From the NCBI GenBank assembly GCA_016795295.1, contig JAEUHP010000091.1, forward strand, positions 1 to 47,895: DNA of 47,895 nucleotides. The letters are read 5' to 3'. Of the stretch, positions 34,955-42,871 are shown piece after piece (position 1 is the stretch's first letter; each line of letters starts with the position of its first letter). The notes below the pieces were generated by a model. The model saw only the letters and a list, made by a program, of their open reading frames with translations. It was not told the origin of the DNA and searched no databases. Position numbers and translations under genes: made by a program. This DNA comes from Planctomycetota bacterium. GTDB lineage: Bacteria; Planctomycetota; UBA1135; UBA2386.

Positions 34955-36561
34955 ACCCGCCGTTCCACGCCGAGCAGCACCTCGCGGCCCTGGCCGAGCC
35001 CGCGACCTATCCGCATCGGCCGGACCAGGTCCGGGTGCTGCAAACGCACCTGTCGGTCGTCTGTCTCGCCGGCGAGCTGGTCTACAAACTGAAGAAGGCC
35101 CGCGCGCTGTCGTTCGTCGACTGCACCTCGCCGGCCAACCGCCGCCAGTTCTGCCACGAAGAGGTGCGGCTGAATCGCCGGCTGTGCCCCGAAGTCTACC
35201 TGGGCACCGCGGCGCTGCGCCGCACCGCAGCTGGCGCCTTGCAGTTCGCCGCGAGCTGGGACGCAGGCGGCCCCGACGCCGACCCGGATGCGCTCGACTT
35301 CGCCGTGGTGATGCAGCGGCTGCCCGAGGCGCGCATGCTCGACCGGCTGGTCGCCGAGGGCTCGGCCAACGGCCACGAGCTCGCCGAACTCGGGCGTCGC
35401 GTGGCGCAGTTCCACGCCCGTGCCGATCGTTCGCCGGCCGTGGCTCGGCTCGGCGCTCCGGACCAACTCGGCGAGTTCGCGGCCGAGAACTTCAAGGCGC
35501 TCGCCGGGCACCCGGCACTCGGTCCCTGCGCACCGCTGTTGGCCCCGGTTGCGCAAGCGAGCGCTCGCGGCTTCCCCAGGGTCTTGTCCGCCCTGCGCGC
35601 GCGGGCCGCGCGCGGCTGCATCGTCGACGGCCATGGCGACCTGCACTGCCGCAACATCTGCCTCACCACGCCGGCCACGATCTACGACTGCATCGAGTTC
35701 GCACCGGCGTTTCGCTGCGGCGACGTGGCGACCGAGAATGCATTCCTGGTGATGGACCTGCGCTACCGGCGGGCGCCAGAGCTCGCCCAGGCGTACCTCG
35801 ATGCCTACGCGGCCGCGAGCGGCGACTTCGAGCAAGCTGGGCTGCTGCCCTGGCTCTGCGCCTACCGGGCGCTGGTGCGCGCCAAGGTCGCCGCCTTGGC
35901 CCACGACGAGCCGGAACTGCCGGCGGCCGACCGCGCGGCCGCCGCGGCCTCGGTGCAGCAGCATCTGCAACTGGCGGCAGGCCTGCTGCTGGAGAGTCGG
36001 GCGCCGTGCTGGTTGGTGGTGGCCGGCCCACCAGCCACCGGCAAGTCGACGCTGTGCCGGGCGCTCCACGAACGGTTCGGTTGGCCACACCATCGCACCG
36101 ACCTGCTGCGCAAGCAGCTCGCCGGTTTGCCCGAGCACGCCACGGCACCCGCGGCGTGCTACCAAGCCGAGTGGACCGAACGCACCTATGCGGCGTTGGC
36201 CGAAGCCGCGCAGCGCAGCACGGCTGCGGGGGCGGCGGTGGTGCTGCTCGACGGCAACTTCGCCCAGCAGGCACAACGCGAGGCCCTGCGCGGGGTCGCG
36301 CGGGCGGCGGGCGTGGGGCTGCGGTTCCTGGTGCTGCAGCTCGACGCGGCGGCAGCGTGCCGGCGCGCCGCGCAGCGCCGACCCGGGCCCTGGCAAGCCA
36401 GCGATGCAGACGCCGCGGTGACGGCGCTGCGGCATCGCCAGTTCGCATGGCCTGCCGCCACCGAGCTCGATTGCTCGGCCATGCCGAGCGACTCGGACGC
36501 AGGCAGCCTGCTGGGGCCGGCGCTGCGCCATTGGCTCGCCGCCATGCCCGACGGCCGCTGA
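34951..36561 (+). CDS. Fused APH-like kinase and P-loop nucleotide kinase
   Basis: This 536-residue two-domain protein belongs to the family annotated as bifunctional aminoglycoside phosphotransferase/ATP-binding protein. Residues 1 to about 330 form an APH-like kinase: a nucleotide-binding Lys region VYKLKKARAL, catalytic loop HGDLHCRN and metal-binding IYDCIEF in place of DFG. Residues from about 350 form a P-loop kinase with Walker A AGPPATGKST, resembling zeta-toxin or gluconate-kinase-like folds. Substrates are unknown, and antibiotic resistance should not be assumed. It starts inside the stop of the 36-residue membrane protein. Confidence 0.88.
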   Translation: MNPPFHAEQHLAALAEPATYPHRPDQVRVLQTHLSVVCLAGELVYKLKKARALSFVDCTSPANRRQFCHEEVRLNRRLCPEVYLGTAALRRTAAGALQFAASWDAGGPDADPDALDFAVVMQRLPEARMLDRLVAEGSANGHELAELGRRVAQFHARADRSPAVARLGAPDQLGEFAAENFKALAGHPALGPCAPLLAPVAQASARGFPRVLSALRARAARGCIVDGHGDLHCRNICLTTPATIYDCIEFAPAFRCGDVATENAFLVMDLRYRRAPELAQAYLDAYAAASGDFEQAGLLPWLCAYRALVRAKVAALAHDEPELPAADRAAAAASVQQHLQLAAGLLLESRAPCWLVVAGPPATGKSTLCRALHERFGWPHHRTDLLRKQLAGLPEHATAPAACYQAEWTERTYAALAEAAQRSTAAGAAVVLLDGNFAQQAQREALRGVARAAGVGLRFLVLQLDAAAACRRAAQRRPGPWQASDADAAVTALRHRQFAWPAATELDCSAMPSDSDAGSLLGPALRHWLAAMPDGR

Positions 36562-36591
36562 ATCCGGGTTGCTCCCCGGCCGGGCAACACC

Positions 36592-36597
36592 TAGCGT
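36592..36597 (+). promoter_or_regulatory. Putative -10 box (TAGCGT) of topB
   Basis: TAGCGT ends 14 nt before ATG 36612. A GTTGC...GCAAC inverted repeat (about 36569-36588) lies between the upstream stop and this box and may mark the end of the previous transcript. Confidence 0.4.
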
Positions 36598-36611
36598 CCG
36601 CAGCACCTGCC

Positions 36612-38783
36612 ATGCGCGTCGTCGTCGCCGAAAAGCCCTCCGTCGCGCGCGATCTGGCGCGCGTGCTCGGGGCGCGGCAGCGCCACGACGGCTACCTCGA
36701 AGGCAATGGCTGGCAGGTCACCTGGGCGATCGGCCACCTGGTCCAGCTCAAGACGCCCGACGAGTACGATCCGGCACTCAAACGCTGGTCGCTCGACCGG
36801 CTGCCGTTCGTGCCCGAACGCTTCGAACTGCGCCCCGCCGACGGCGACACCCGGCGCCAGCTCGAGACCGTGGTCGCTTTGTGCCGCGCCGCGGACGAAC
36901 TGGTCTGCGCCACGGACGCCGGCCGCGAAGGCGAATTGATCTTCCGCTACATCCTCGAATGGGCCGGGTGCGCCGACCGCCCCCACACCCGCCTGTGGCT
37001 CAGCTCGCTGACCGATGCCGCGATCGAACGGGCGTTCGCCGAGCGCAAGCCGGGCCGCGAATACGACCGGCTGCACGCTGCCGCACGCAGCCGCAGCGAG
37101 GCCGATTGGCTGGTCGGCCTGAACGGCACCCGCGCCTACACCGTGCGCTACGGCGGCGGCGCGGTGCTGTGGAGCATCGGCCGGGTGCAGACCCCGGTGT
37201 TGGCGTTGATCGCCCAGCGCGACGACGAGATCCGCTGTTTCGACGCCAGGCCGTTCTGGGAGCTGCGCACGCGCTACCGCGGCGCCAGGTTTCGCTGTGC
37301 CAGCGACCGCTTCCGGGTCGAAGCCGAGGCCCAGGCCGCGCTGGCGCAGGTGCAAGGCCAACCACTCACCGTCCAACGACTCGAGCGCCGCACCGAAGCC
37401 CTGCCGCCGCCACTGCTCTACGACCTGACCCAGTTGCAGCGCGACATGAACCTGCGCCACGGCCTGTCGGCGCAGCGCACGCTCACCCTGGCCCAGGAAC
37501 TCTACGAGAAGAAGCTGCTCACCTACCCGCGCACCGACAGCCGCCACCTGCCGCGCACCATGGTCGACACGGTGCGCAGCACGTTGACGCAACTGCGCGC
37601 CTGGGACCCGGCGCAGCTCGGGGTGCTGGCCGAGTGGATCGCCGGCGCACCGGACGGCAGCCGCGGGCCGAAGGCGCAGAAGCCGCGCGTGTTCGACGAC
37701 ACCAAGGTCACCGACCACCATGCGATCGTGCCGACCGGCAAGGTCGAGCCCCTGTCCGGCGAAGCCAAGTGGCTGTTCGACGCGGTGGCGACGCGCTTCG
37801 TGCAGGCGTTCCTCGGCGACCGGGTCCAGGACGTCACGACGGTGCACGCCCAGAGCGGGGAGGTGCCGTTCCGCGCCCGCGGCGTGGTGGTCACCGACCC
37901 GGGCTGGAGCGTGCTCGAACCGAAGGCGCAGAAGCCGCGCAGCCAGCGCAAGACCAAGGCGGCTGTCGATGCCGATCCCGCTGGGGACTTGGAGGACGAC
38001 GCCCAGGAGCTGCCGGCGTTCCAGGCAGGCGAGTCCGGACCGCACCAGCCGGAACTGCACGCCGGGCAGACCAAGCCGCCCCGCCCCTACACCGAGAACA
38101 CCTTGCTGGCGGCGATGGAGACCGCCGGCAAGACGATCGAGGACGAAGCGCTGCGGCAGGCGATGCGGCAGCGCGGTCTCGGCACGCCGGCGACCCGCGC
38201 GTCGATCCTGGAGACCTTGATCGCGCGGCGCTACGTGCGCCGCGAGCAGAAGGCGCTGCGCATCACCGACCTCGGCCGCTACCTCGTGGCGATCATCGCC
38301 GACCCGCTGCTGAAGTCCCCCGAACTCACCGGCGAGTGGGAGTTCCGCCTCGGCGAGATCGAGCGCGGCCGGCAGGATCGCAGTGCGTTCATGCACGACG
38401 TGGCGACCCAGTTGCGGCGCCTGCTCGCCGAGGGCTTGGCGCCGCGCAACGACCATCCGGGGCTCGGCCGCTGCCCACTCTGCCGGGCCGAGGTCGTCGA
38501 GGGCCGCGCTGCCTACGGCTGTTCGCGCTGGCGCGAAGGCTGTGCGTTCCGCCTGCCGAAGCTCTACCGCGGCGTGGCGCTGCAGCCCGAGCAGGTGCGC
38601 GAATTGCTGTTCCGCGGCATCAGCCTGCGGCCGGTGGCGATCGAGGGCCAGCCGCGCATGCTGTGCCGGACCGCCGCGGGTGCCCTGCTCGACCTCGAGC
38701 CGCCGAGCCGCGAAGCGCAACGCGGCGCCCAGGCGGCACCGCCGCGCCGGCGCCGGCGCCGCACGGCGGCCGAAGAGGAGTAG
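36612..38783 (+). CDS. topB: DNA topoisomerase III (type IA)
   Basis: TopB decatenates DNA and resolves recombination intermediates. The 723 residues start with the TOPRIM domain (VVVAEKPSVARDLARVLGA; DAGREGELIF). The active-site Tyr is about 305 in LLTYPRTDSRHLP. The family region VTDHHAIVPTG and the winged part LGTPATRASILETLIARRYV follow. A low-complexity insert lies near residues 440-490 (EPKAQKPRSQRKTKAA...). The C terminus has one C4 zinc finger (CPLC, then two more Cys in CSRWREGC) and an Arg-rich tail. It is a second type IA enzyme about 8 kb from topA, distinguished by the missing tail repeats and the short TOPRIM spacing. Confidence 0.94.
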   Translation: MRVVVAEKPSVARDLARVLGARQRHDGYLEGNGWQVTWAIGHLVQLKTPDEYDPALKRWSLDRLPFVPERFELRPADGDTRRQLETVVALCRAADELVCATDAGREGELIFRYILEWAGCADRPHTRLWLSSLTDAAIERAFAERKPGREYDRLHAAARSRSEADWLVGLNGTRAYTVRYGGGAVLWSIGRVQTPVLALIAQRDDEIRCFDARPFWELRTRYRGARFRCASDRFRVEAEAQAALAQVQGQPLTVQRLERRTEALPPPLLYDLTQLQRDMNLRHGLSAQRTLTLAQELYEKKLLTYPRTDSRHLPRTMVDTVRSTLTQLRAWDPAQLGVLAEWIAGAPDGSRGPKAQKPRVFDDTKVTDHHAIVPTGKVEPLSGEAKWLFDAVATRFVQAFLGDRVQDVTTVHAQSGEVPFRARGVVVTDPGWSVLEPKAQKPRSQRKTKAAVDADPAGDLEDDAQELPAFQAGESGPHQPELHAGQTKPPRPYTENTLLAAMETAGKTIEDEALRQAMRQRGLGTPATRASILETLIARRYVRREQKALRITDLGRYLVAIIADPLLKSPELTGEWEFRLGEIERGRQDRSAFMHDVATQLRRLLAEGLAPRNDHPGLGRCPLCRAEVVEGRAAYGCSRWREGCAFRLPKLYRGVALQPEQVRELLFRGISLRPVAIEGQPRMLCRTAAGALLDLEPPSREAQRGAQAAPPRRRRRRTAAEEE

Positions 38784-38791
38784 GCAGCCGC

Positions 38792-38810
38792 GCGGCCGGC
38801 CGGCGGCCGC
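38792..38810. terminator. GC hairpin between converging topB and secreted-protein gene
   Basis: GCGGCC-GGCCGGC-GGCCGC is a 6-bp perfect stem in the 31-nt gap between the two stops. No T-tract is present. A bidirectional terminator is plausible. Confidence 0.4.
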
Positions 38811-38814
38811 AGGT

Positions 38815-40344
38815 TCAGCGCGGCGCCGCAGCCGCGCTCGGCCACCGGCCGCGCAAAGGTGGCAGAGGCCCGTCCGCCAGCGGTCCCTGGGCTTTCGGCT
38901 GCAACGCTGCGGGGTGGCCCTCGACATGGGCCGCCACGAACGCGAAGTCCTCGGCCAGCTCGTCGAACGCGAGCGCTGGCGCTTCCTGCACCAGCAGCAG
39001 CCAGCGCCCGGCCGCGGGGAGCAGGTCGACCTGGTAGCGGCGGCCGCCGGCACCGGGATCGCTGCCGAACCAACGCGTGGCCGGTTGCCCGCGCCACTGC
39101 CAGCGCTGCCGTTCGCCCAAGGGGGCTCCGGCATGCAGCAGCTGCCACCAGGCGAGGACTGCGGTTTCGGGCGGCAGCTCGCGCGGCAGCACCGCCGCAC
39201 CGAGCTCCTGCAGCTGCGCGGTGGCACCGTGCACCGGGCACTCCAGTTGCACCGCGGCTGCCGACACTGCCCCGGTGCGCCACGCGGGATTCGGACGCCA
39301 CAGGCCGAGTTGCTGGTTGCCCGCCACGACCAGGGCTGCGCCAGTCTGCGCGGCCCCCACCGCGAACGGCACGCTGTCGGCGCCACTCGGCGCGGCCACC
39401 AGACCCGGTCCCGCGAGTTCCCGATGGACCGTGTAGCCTGCCGCATTGCACCAACGGGCATCGCCGAGCGGCGCGGTCGCGGCGGCGGCGCTGGCCTCGG
39501 CCAGGGCCGTCACCCATTCGGTGACGGGCTGTGGCGTGCCGGTCTGCAGGACGGTGCGCGTCCGGCCGGCGCGGAATTCGTGGCGCACGAACTGTTCGCC
39601 CGCTGGGTCGAACACCGGGGCCACCCCGAGCAACCGGCCCTGCTGCTGGGCGTAGGCCGCCAGCAAGGGCAAGGTGGCGGCTGCCGGCCGCGCCAGCCGC
39701 CGTTCGGCGCGGCCGCGTTCGTCGAGCCGCTGCACCAGCAGCTCGTCGCCGACCACCATGGCGCGGACGATGCGCTCTTGGCGCAGGCGTTCGCCGCCCC
39801 CGACGGTGCCCGCGGGCAGGGCGAAGGCCGGACTCGGCTCGCTGATGCGTTCGCGGAAGTAACACTCGAGCGGGACCAGGGCTGCGGTGGCGCGGCTCTG
39901 CAGCGTCACCTGGTAGCGGAACGCACCGGTGACGAACTCGTACTCTTCACTGAGGTCCAGGCTGCCGTCGGCGCGCTGCAGCACGCCGCTGCGCAGCCAG
40001 CCCACGGCGAGGCCGGTGGCGTCGTGCAGCAAAAACCACTCGCTGCGGGGGGCTGGGGGCGGGCAGGGCCCGGCACCGGCCGGCACCGCCGTGGTGGTCG
40101 CTGCGGCGTGGGCCACGGCGTGGATCGAACGCACCTGGTGCGCCGCCAGGCCGACCACCGCTCCGGCTTCGATTTCGAGCTCGACCAAGGCCGCACTGCG
40201 CGCTCGCAGGTGCCCGGTCAGGGACTCTCCGGAGCGCAGCTCCACCACCACCCGGCCGGCGGTCGGTTCCTGGGGCGACGGCGACAGCGCGAGCCAGACG
40301 AAGGCGGTGGCGAGCATCATGGTTCTGCCGATGGCATCGGCCAT
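38815..40344 (-). CDS. Predicted secreted or anchored protein, function unknown
   Basis: This 509-residue protein has an N-terminal hydrophobic stretch (MMLATAFVWLALS) after a single Arg, fitting a signal peptide or anchor. A short SH3/Sm-like beta segment follows (RVVVELRSGESLTGHL ... VRSIH). The rest is Ala-rich mixed alpha/beta without a recognised domain. Repeated motifs such as RWRGQPATRWFGSD near the C terminus do not match a known family. The start may be ATG 40344 or the MM pair at about 40320. Upstream an ATGGCGCGCCAT palindrome covers the start codon. It is divergent from ppa. Confidence 0.5.
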   Translation of the reverse strand: MADAIGRTMMLATAFVWLALSPSPQEPTAGRVVVELRSGESLTGHLRARSAALVELEIEAGAVVGLAAHQVRSIHAVAHAAATTTAVPAGAGPCPPPAPRSEWFLLHDATGLAVGWLRSGVLQRADGSLDLSEEYEFVTGAFRYQVTLQSRATAALVPLECYFRERISEPSPAFALPAGTVGGGERLRQERIVRAMVVGDELLVQRLDERGRAERRLARPAAATLPLLAAYAQQQGRLLGVAPVFDPAGEQFVRHEFRAGRTRTVLQTGTPQPVTEWVTALAEASAAAATAPLGDARWCNAAGYTVHRELAGPGLVAAPSGADSVPFAVGAAQTGAALVVAGNQQLGLWRPNPAWRTGAVSAAAVQLECPVHGATAQLQELGAAVLPRELPPETAVLAWWQLLHAGAPLGERQRWQWRGQPATRWFGSDPGAGGRRYQVDLLPAAGRWLLLVQEAPALAFDELAEDFAFVAAHVEGHPAALQPKAQGPLADGPLPPLRGRWPSAAAAPR

Positions 40345-40429
40345 GGCGCGCCATCGCCTTGACCCCGGACCGGTGGCCGTGGTGGTCACCGGCCCCCGAG
40401 CTGCGCGGGCTTTCCGGCCGCACAGCCGC

Positions 40430-40435
40430 TACCCT
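40430..40435 (+). promoter_or_regulatory. Putative -10 box (TACCCT) of ppa
   Basis: GCTACCCTGC is identical over 10 nt to the -10 region of efp copy 1. It ends 11 nt before ATG 40447. Confidence 0.45.
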
Positions 40436-40446
40436 GCGCCGCCACG

Positions 40447-41064
40447 ATGTCCTTCCCCGAACCGTTCTACAGCTGGCGCCCGCATCCCTGGCACGGCATT
40501 TCTCCAGGGCCGAAGCCGCCGGAGCTGGTGCAGGCCTACATCGAGATCACCCCGTTCGACCTCGTGAAGTACGAGATCGACAAGGTCAATGGCTTCCTAC
40601 GCGTCGATCGCCCGCAGCGCACCAGTTCGCAGCCGCCGAGTCTCTACGGCTTCATCCCGCGCACCCTGTGCGGTCGGCGGGTCGGTGCGCTCACCCAGGG
40701 CGCCAGCAAGGGCGACGGCGATCCGCTGGACATCTGCGTGCTCAGCGAACGGCCGATCTCGGCACGCGAGATCCTGGTCAAGGCCAAGGTGATCGGCGGC
40801 CTGACCATGCTGGACGGCGGCGAAGCCGACGACAAGATCTTGGCCGTGCTGCACGGCGACTTCGTCTGGGGCGAAGTCGAGGACCTGGCGCAGCTGCCCG
40901 GGGTGTTGGTGGAGCGCCTTCGCCACTATTTCTCGACCTACAAGCTGGTGCCTGGCGCCACGCCGGTGCAGATCACGCCCTACGCCAAGCAGCACGCGCA
41001 CCAAGTGATCGCGGCCGCTCTGCAGGACTACCACGAAGTCTACGGCGGGCCGCTGGTCAGTTGA
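40447..41064 (+). CDS. ppa: Inorganic pyrophosphatase, family I
   Basis: This enzyme hydrolyses pyrophosphate to two phosphates, driving biosynthetic reactions. The 205 residues show the family I features: the Lys-containing strand [24 protein letters not shown], the metal-binding signature [13 protein letters not shown] (three Asp) and a later DDKILAV segment. It lacks a signal peptide and is cytosolic. It lies 25 nt before trmB on the same strand, though trmB appears to have its own -10 box. Confidence 0.95.
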   Translation: MSFPEPFYSWRPHPWHGISPGPKPPELVQAYIEITPFDLVKYEIDKVNGFLRVDRPQRTSSQPPSLYGFIPRTLCGRRVGALTQGASKGDGDPLDICVLSERPISAREILVKAKVIGGLTMLDGGEADDKILAVLHGDFVWGEVEDLAQLPGVLVERLRHYFSTYKLVPGATPVQITPYAKQHAHQVIAAALQDYHEVYGGPLVS

Positions 41065-41077
41065 CGCGGCGGCGGCG

Positions 41078-41083
41078 TATGCT
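41078..41083 (+). promoter_or_regulatory. Putative -10 box (TATGCT) of trmB
   Basis: TATGCT ends 6 nt before ATG 41090, matching the mnmE and 32085-gene spacing. A leaderless mRNA is predicted. Confidence 0.45.
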
Positions 41084-41089
41084 GGGGCG

Positions 41090-41812
41090 ATGCCGAGGCC
41101 CGAGTCCGAGTCTGCGGACGCACCCGCCACGTTCAACCCCCGCATGCACCAGGGGGGCAAGCTGTCGTTCCGCGGCCGCCAGCACGACGGCGCCGAGGAC
41201 CCGGGGCCGTTGTTGGTGCGCGGCGGCCGCAATCCGCCGCCGCTCGACGAGCTGTGGCCACGCGAGCTGCCGCGCTGCGAGATCGAAATCGGTTCGGGCA
41301 AGGGTGCGTTCCTCCTCGCCGCCACCGCAGTGAAGCCGGACGTGTTCCTGCTCGGCATCGAAGCAGCCGAAGCCTATGCCCAGGTCGCCGCCGCCAAGCT
41401 GCACGGCCAGGGGCGCCGCAACGGTCTGTTGCTGGTCGACAACGGCAAGCTCTACCTGCAAGACCGCGTCGATCCCGGCAGCCTCGACGCCGTGCACGTC
41501 TACTTCCCGGATCCCTGGCCCAAACGCCGCCACCAGGGTCGGCGTTTCTTCACCGACGAAGTGCCCGCGGTGCTGGCGCAGGCGCTGCGCCCCGGCGGCC
41601 ATCTCTACTTCGCCTCGGACAACGCCGCCTACTGTGGCCAGGTGGCACGGGTGATGGGCAGCGCGCCGCAGTTCGTCCGCGACCCAGCCGAAGAGCAGCG
41701 CGTGCTGGCTCTCGGGCCTGGGCACGCGTTCTCGCCGACCAACTTCGAACGCAAGTATCTCGAGCAGGGGCGGACCATCCGCCGCTACGCGTTCGCGAGG
41801 TTGCCCGCATGA
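41090..41812 (+). CDS. trmB: tRNA (guanine-N7-)-methyltransferase
   Basis: TrmB methylates G46 of tRNAs using SAM. The 240 residues contain the SAM-binding motif EIEIGSGKGAFLLA, the family motif VYFPDPWPKRRHQGRRFF (substrate-binding and catalytic Asp), and LRPGGHLYFASDN. The first 45 residues are a family-variable extension. ATG 41090 follows the TATGCT box. The stop overlaps the Rieske gene start (ATGA, 41809-41812), so the two are coupled. Confidence 0.95.
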   Translation: MPRPESESADAPATFNPRMHQGGKLSFRGRQHDGAEDPGPLLVRGGRNPPPLDELWPRELPRCEIEIGSGKGAFLLAATAVKPDVFLLGIEAAEAYAQVAAAKLHGQGRRNGLLLVDNGKLYLQDRVDPGSLDAVHVYFPDPWPKRRHQGRRFFTDEVPAVLAQALRPGGHLYFASDNAAYCGQVARVMGSAPQFVRDPAEEQRVLALGPGHAFSPTNFERKYLEQGRTIRRYAFARLPA

Positions 41813-42132
41813 GCCGCTGGGTCGATCTGGGCGCCGTCCAAGACCTGAAGTTCACGCCCGGGGCTCCGGTCAAGGTTGGGGACTCGTGGCTGGCGGTGTT
41901 CCGCGTCGGTGCTGGCTACCGCGCCATCGACAACCGCTGCCCCCACGCCAGCGCGCCGTTGTGCGACGGCACCCAGTTCGACGGCAAGGTGGCCTGTTAC
42001 CTGCACTGCTGGGAGTTCGACCTGGAGACCGGCGCCTGCGATGTGGGGCCCGAATGGAACGTCGGCGCCTACGCCGTGCGCGAAGTGGCCGGCCGCCTCG
42101 AAGTCGAGCTGCCTACTCACCCTCCGGCTTGA
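41809..42132 (+). CDS. Rieske [2Fe-2S] ferredoxin-like protein
   Basis: This 107-residue soluble protein consists of one Rieske fold. Ligands are Cys-Pro-His in NRCPHASAPL and Cys-Tyr-Leu-His in VACYLHCWEFDLETG. A Cys replaces the usual Gly after the second His. Small proteins of this type (NirD- or dioxygenase-ferredoxin-like) deliver electrons to oxygenases or nitrite reductases, none of which is nearby. Coupling to trmB through an ATGA overlap may be only organisational. Its last 20 nt overlap the convergent gene on the other strand. Confidence 0.88.
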   Translation: MSRWVDLGAVQDLKFTPGAPVKVGDSWLAVFRVGAGYRAIDNRCPHASAPLCDGTQFDGKVACYLHCWEFDLETGACDVGPEWNVGAYAVREVAGRLEVELPTHPPA

Positions 42133-42643
42133 CCGCCGGCGGGCGCTGCCAGACTGCAGGAGTTGCCCCCTGCAGGAGTTTGCCAGCGGCCGGTTTGCCA
42201 GACACCGGTTTGCCAGACACCGGTTTGCCAGAAGCCGGCGCTTCGAACTGCGGAGCACTGACGAACAGCACCGCGGGCTGCCCGGCTTCGCGCTTTTGGT
42301 TGCGCACCACGAAGCGGCCGTCGCGCAGGGCCCAAATCGGCTCCCCTCGCAAGCCGCGGACCACCTCCACCACGGCATCGCGCAACGCCGCGTCGGGGCA
42401 GGGTTCTTGGGCGGCCAGTTTTTGATCCGCCAGTTTTTGATCCGCCAGTTTTTGATCCGCCAGTTCTTGATCTGCCAGTTCGTCTGCAGCCATCGCCGCG
42501 GACCCGTCGGAAACGACCGGCTCGGACCCACCCACCGGCAGCGTTCCAGGCCCCGGCAGGAACGGATTGCCGCCGAGCCACGCGCCCAGGACGAGCGTCG
42601 TCGCCGAAGCCAAGCACACCTTCGACCGGGTCGGGGTCTGCAT
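42113..42643 (-). CDS. Envelope protein with two pentapeptide-repeat tracts
   Basis: This 176-residue protein has an N-terminal hydrophobic segment (SKVCLASATTLVLGAWLGG) that would serve as signal or anchor. Around residues 55-80 an Ala-Asp-Gln-Lys-Leu type pentapeptide is repeated about five times (ELADQ/KLADQ), probably as a charged helix. A small ordered part (residues about 80-125: ALRDAVVEVVRGLRGEP, GRFVVRNQ) follows. A second tract then repeats Ser-Gly-Lys-Pro-Val about four times, likely unstructured. Each tract is a 15-bp DNA tandem repeat. ATG 42643 is supported by TATCCT 13 nt upstream. Function is unknown. Confidence 0.6.
   Translation of the reverse strand: MQTPTRSKVCLASATTLVLGAWLGGNPFLPGPGTLPVGGSEPVVSDGSAAMAADELADQELADQKLADQKLADQKLAAQEPCPDAALRDAVVEVVRGLRGEPIWALRDGRFVVRNQKREAGQPAVLFVSAPQFEAPASGKPVSGKPVSGKPAAGKLLQGATPAVWQRPPAVKPEGE
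42176..42235 (-). repeat. In-frame 15-bp tandem repeat (SGKPV tract)
   Basis: Four 15-bp units from 42176 to 42235; those at 42191 and 42206 are identical (CGGTTTGCCAGACAC) and the outer two differ at a few bases. They encode the Ser-Gly-Lys-Pro-Val tract of the 42113-42643 gene. A shorter CTGCAGGAGTT duplication (42154, 42170) adjoins. Confidence 0.85.
42414..42480 (-). repeat. In-frame 15-bp tandem repeat (ADQKL tract)
   Basis: GCCAGTTTTTGATCC is present three times exactly (42414, 42429, 42444), a fourth copy with two changes starts at 42459, and a partial fifth at 42474. The unit has T runs that are rare in this GC-rich DNA. It encodes the Leu-Ala-Asp-Gln-Lys tract. Confidence 0.88.
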
Positions 42644-42656
42644 CGGAAGTTGGAGG

Positions 42657-42662
42657 AGGATA
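42657..42662 (-). promoter_or_regulatory. Putative -10 box (TATCCT) of the pentapeptide-repeat gene
   Basis: TATCCT on the minus strand ends 13 nt before ATG 42643. Confidence 0.45.
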
Positions 42663-42835
42663 CGCCGGGAACCCCTGCTGGTGGTCAGGATTTCCTGGCC
42701 TCGATGCCATCGGCGCTGGCCAGGAGCCAGGTTGAGCTCTCGGCACGCCCCTCTGGGAGCCGGGCGGCTTCCCGGCGCCACGGACGAACGTGCGGTAGAC
42801 CGGCACTGGCTCTCGGCACGGCCGGTGCCACCCGC

Positions 42836-42841
42836 TAGCAT
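42836..42841 (+). promoter_or_regulatory. Putative -10 box (TAGCAT) of lysS
   Basis: GCTAGCAT resembles the GCTANNCT boxes of efp and ppa. It lies 30 nt before GTG 42872, so this transcript would have a short leader that includes AAGGATCG, a possible weak ribosome-binding site. Confidence 0.4.
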
Positions 42842-42871
42842 GTTCGCCCCCGAAGCCAGCCAAGGATCGAT

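Noticed and set aside
34951-36561. Aminoglycoside resistance gene
   Set aside because: The APH-like fold is shared by many kinases; the fusion family is widespread and nothing in the context points to resistance.
42176-42480. Possible CRISPR-like array
   Set aside because: Units are directly adjacent 15-bp repeats without spacers and stay in frame within a coding sequence.
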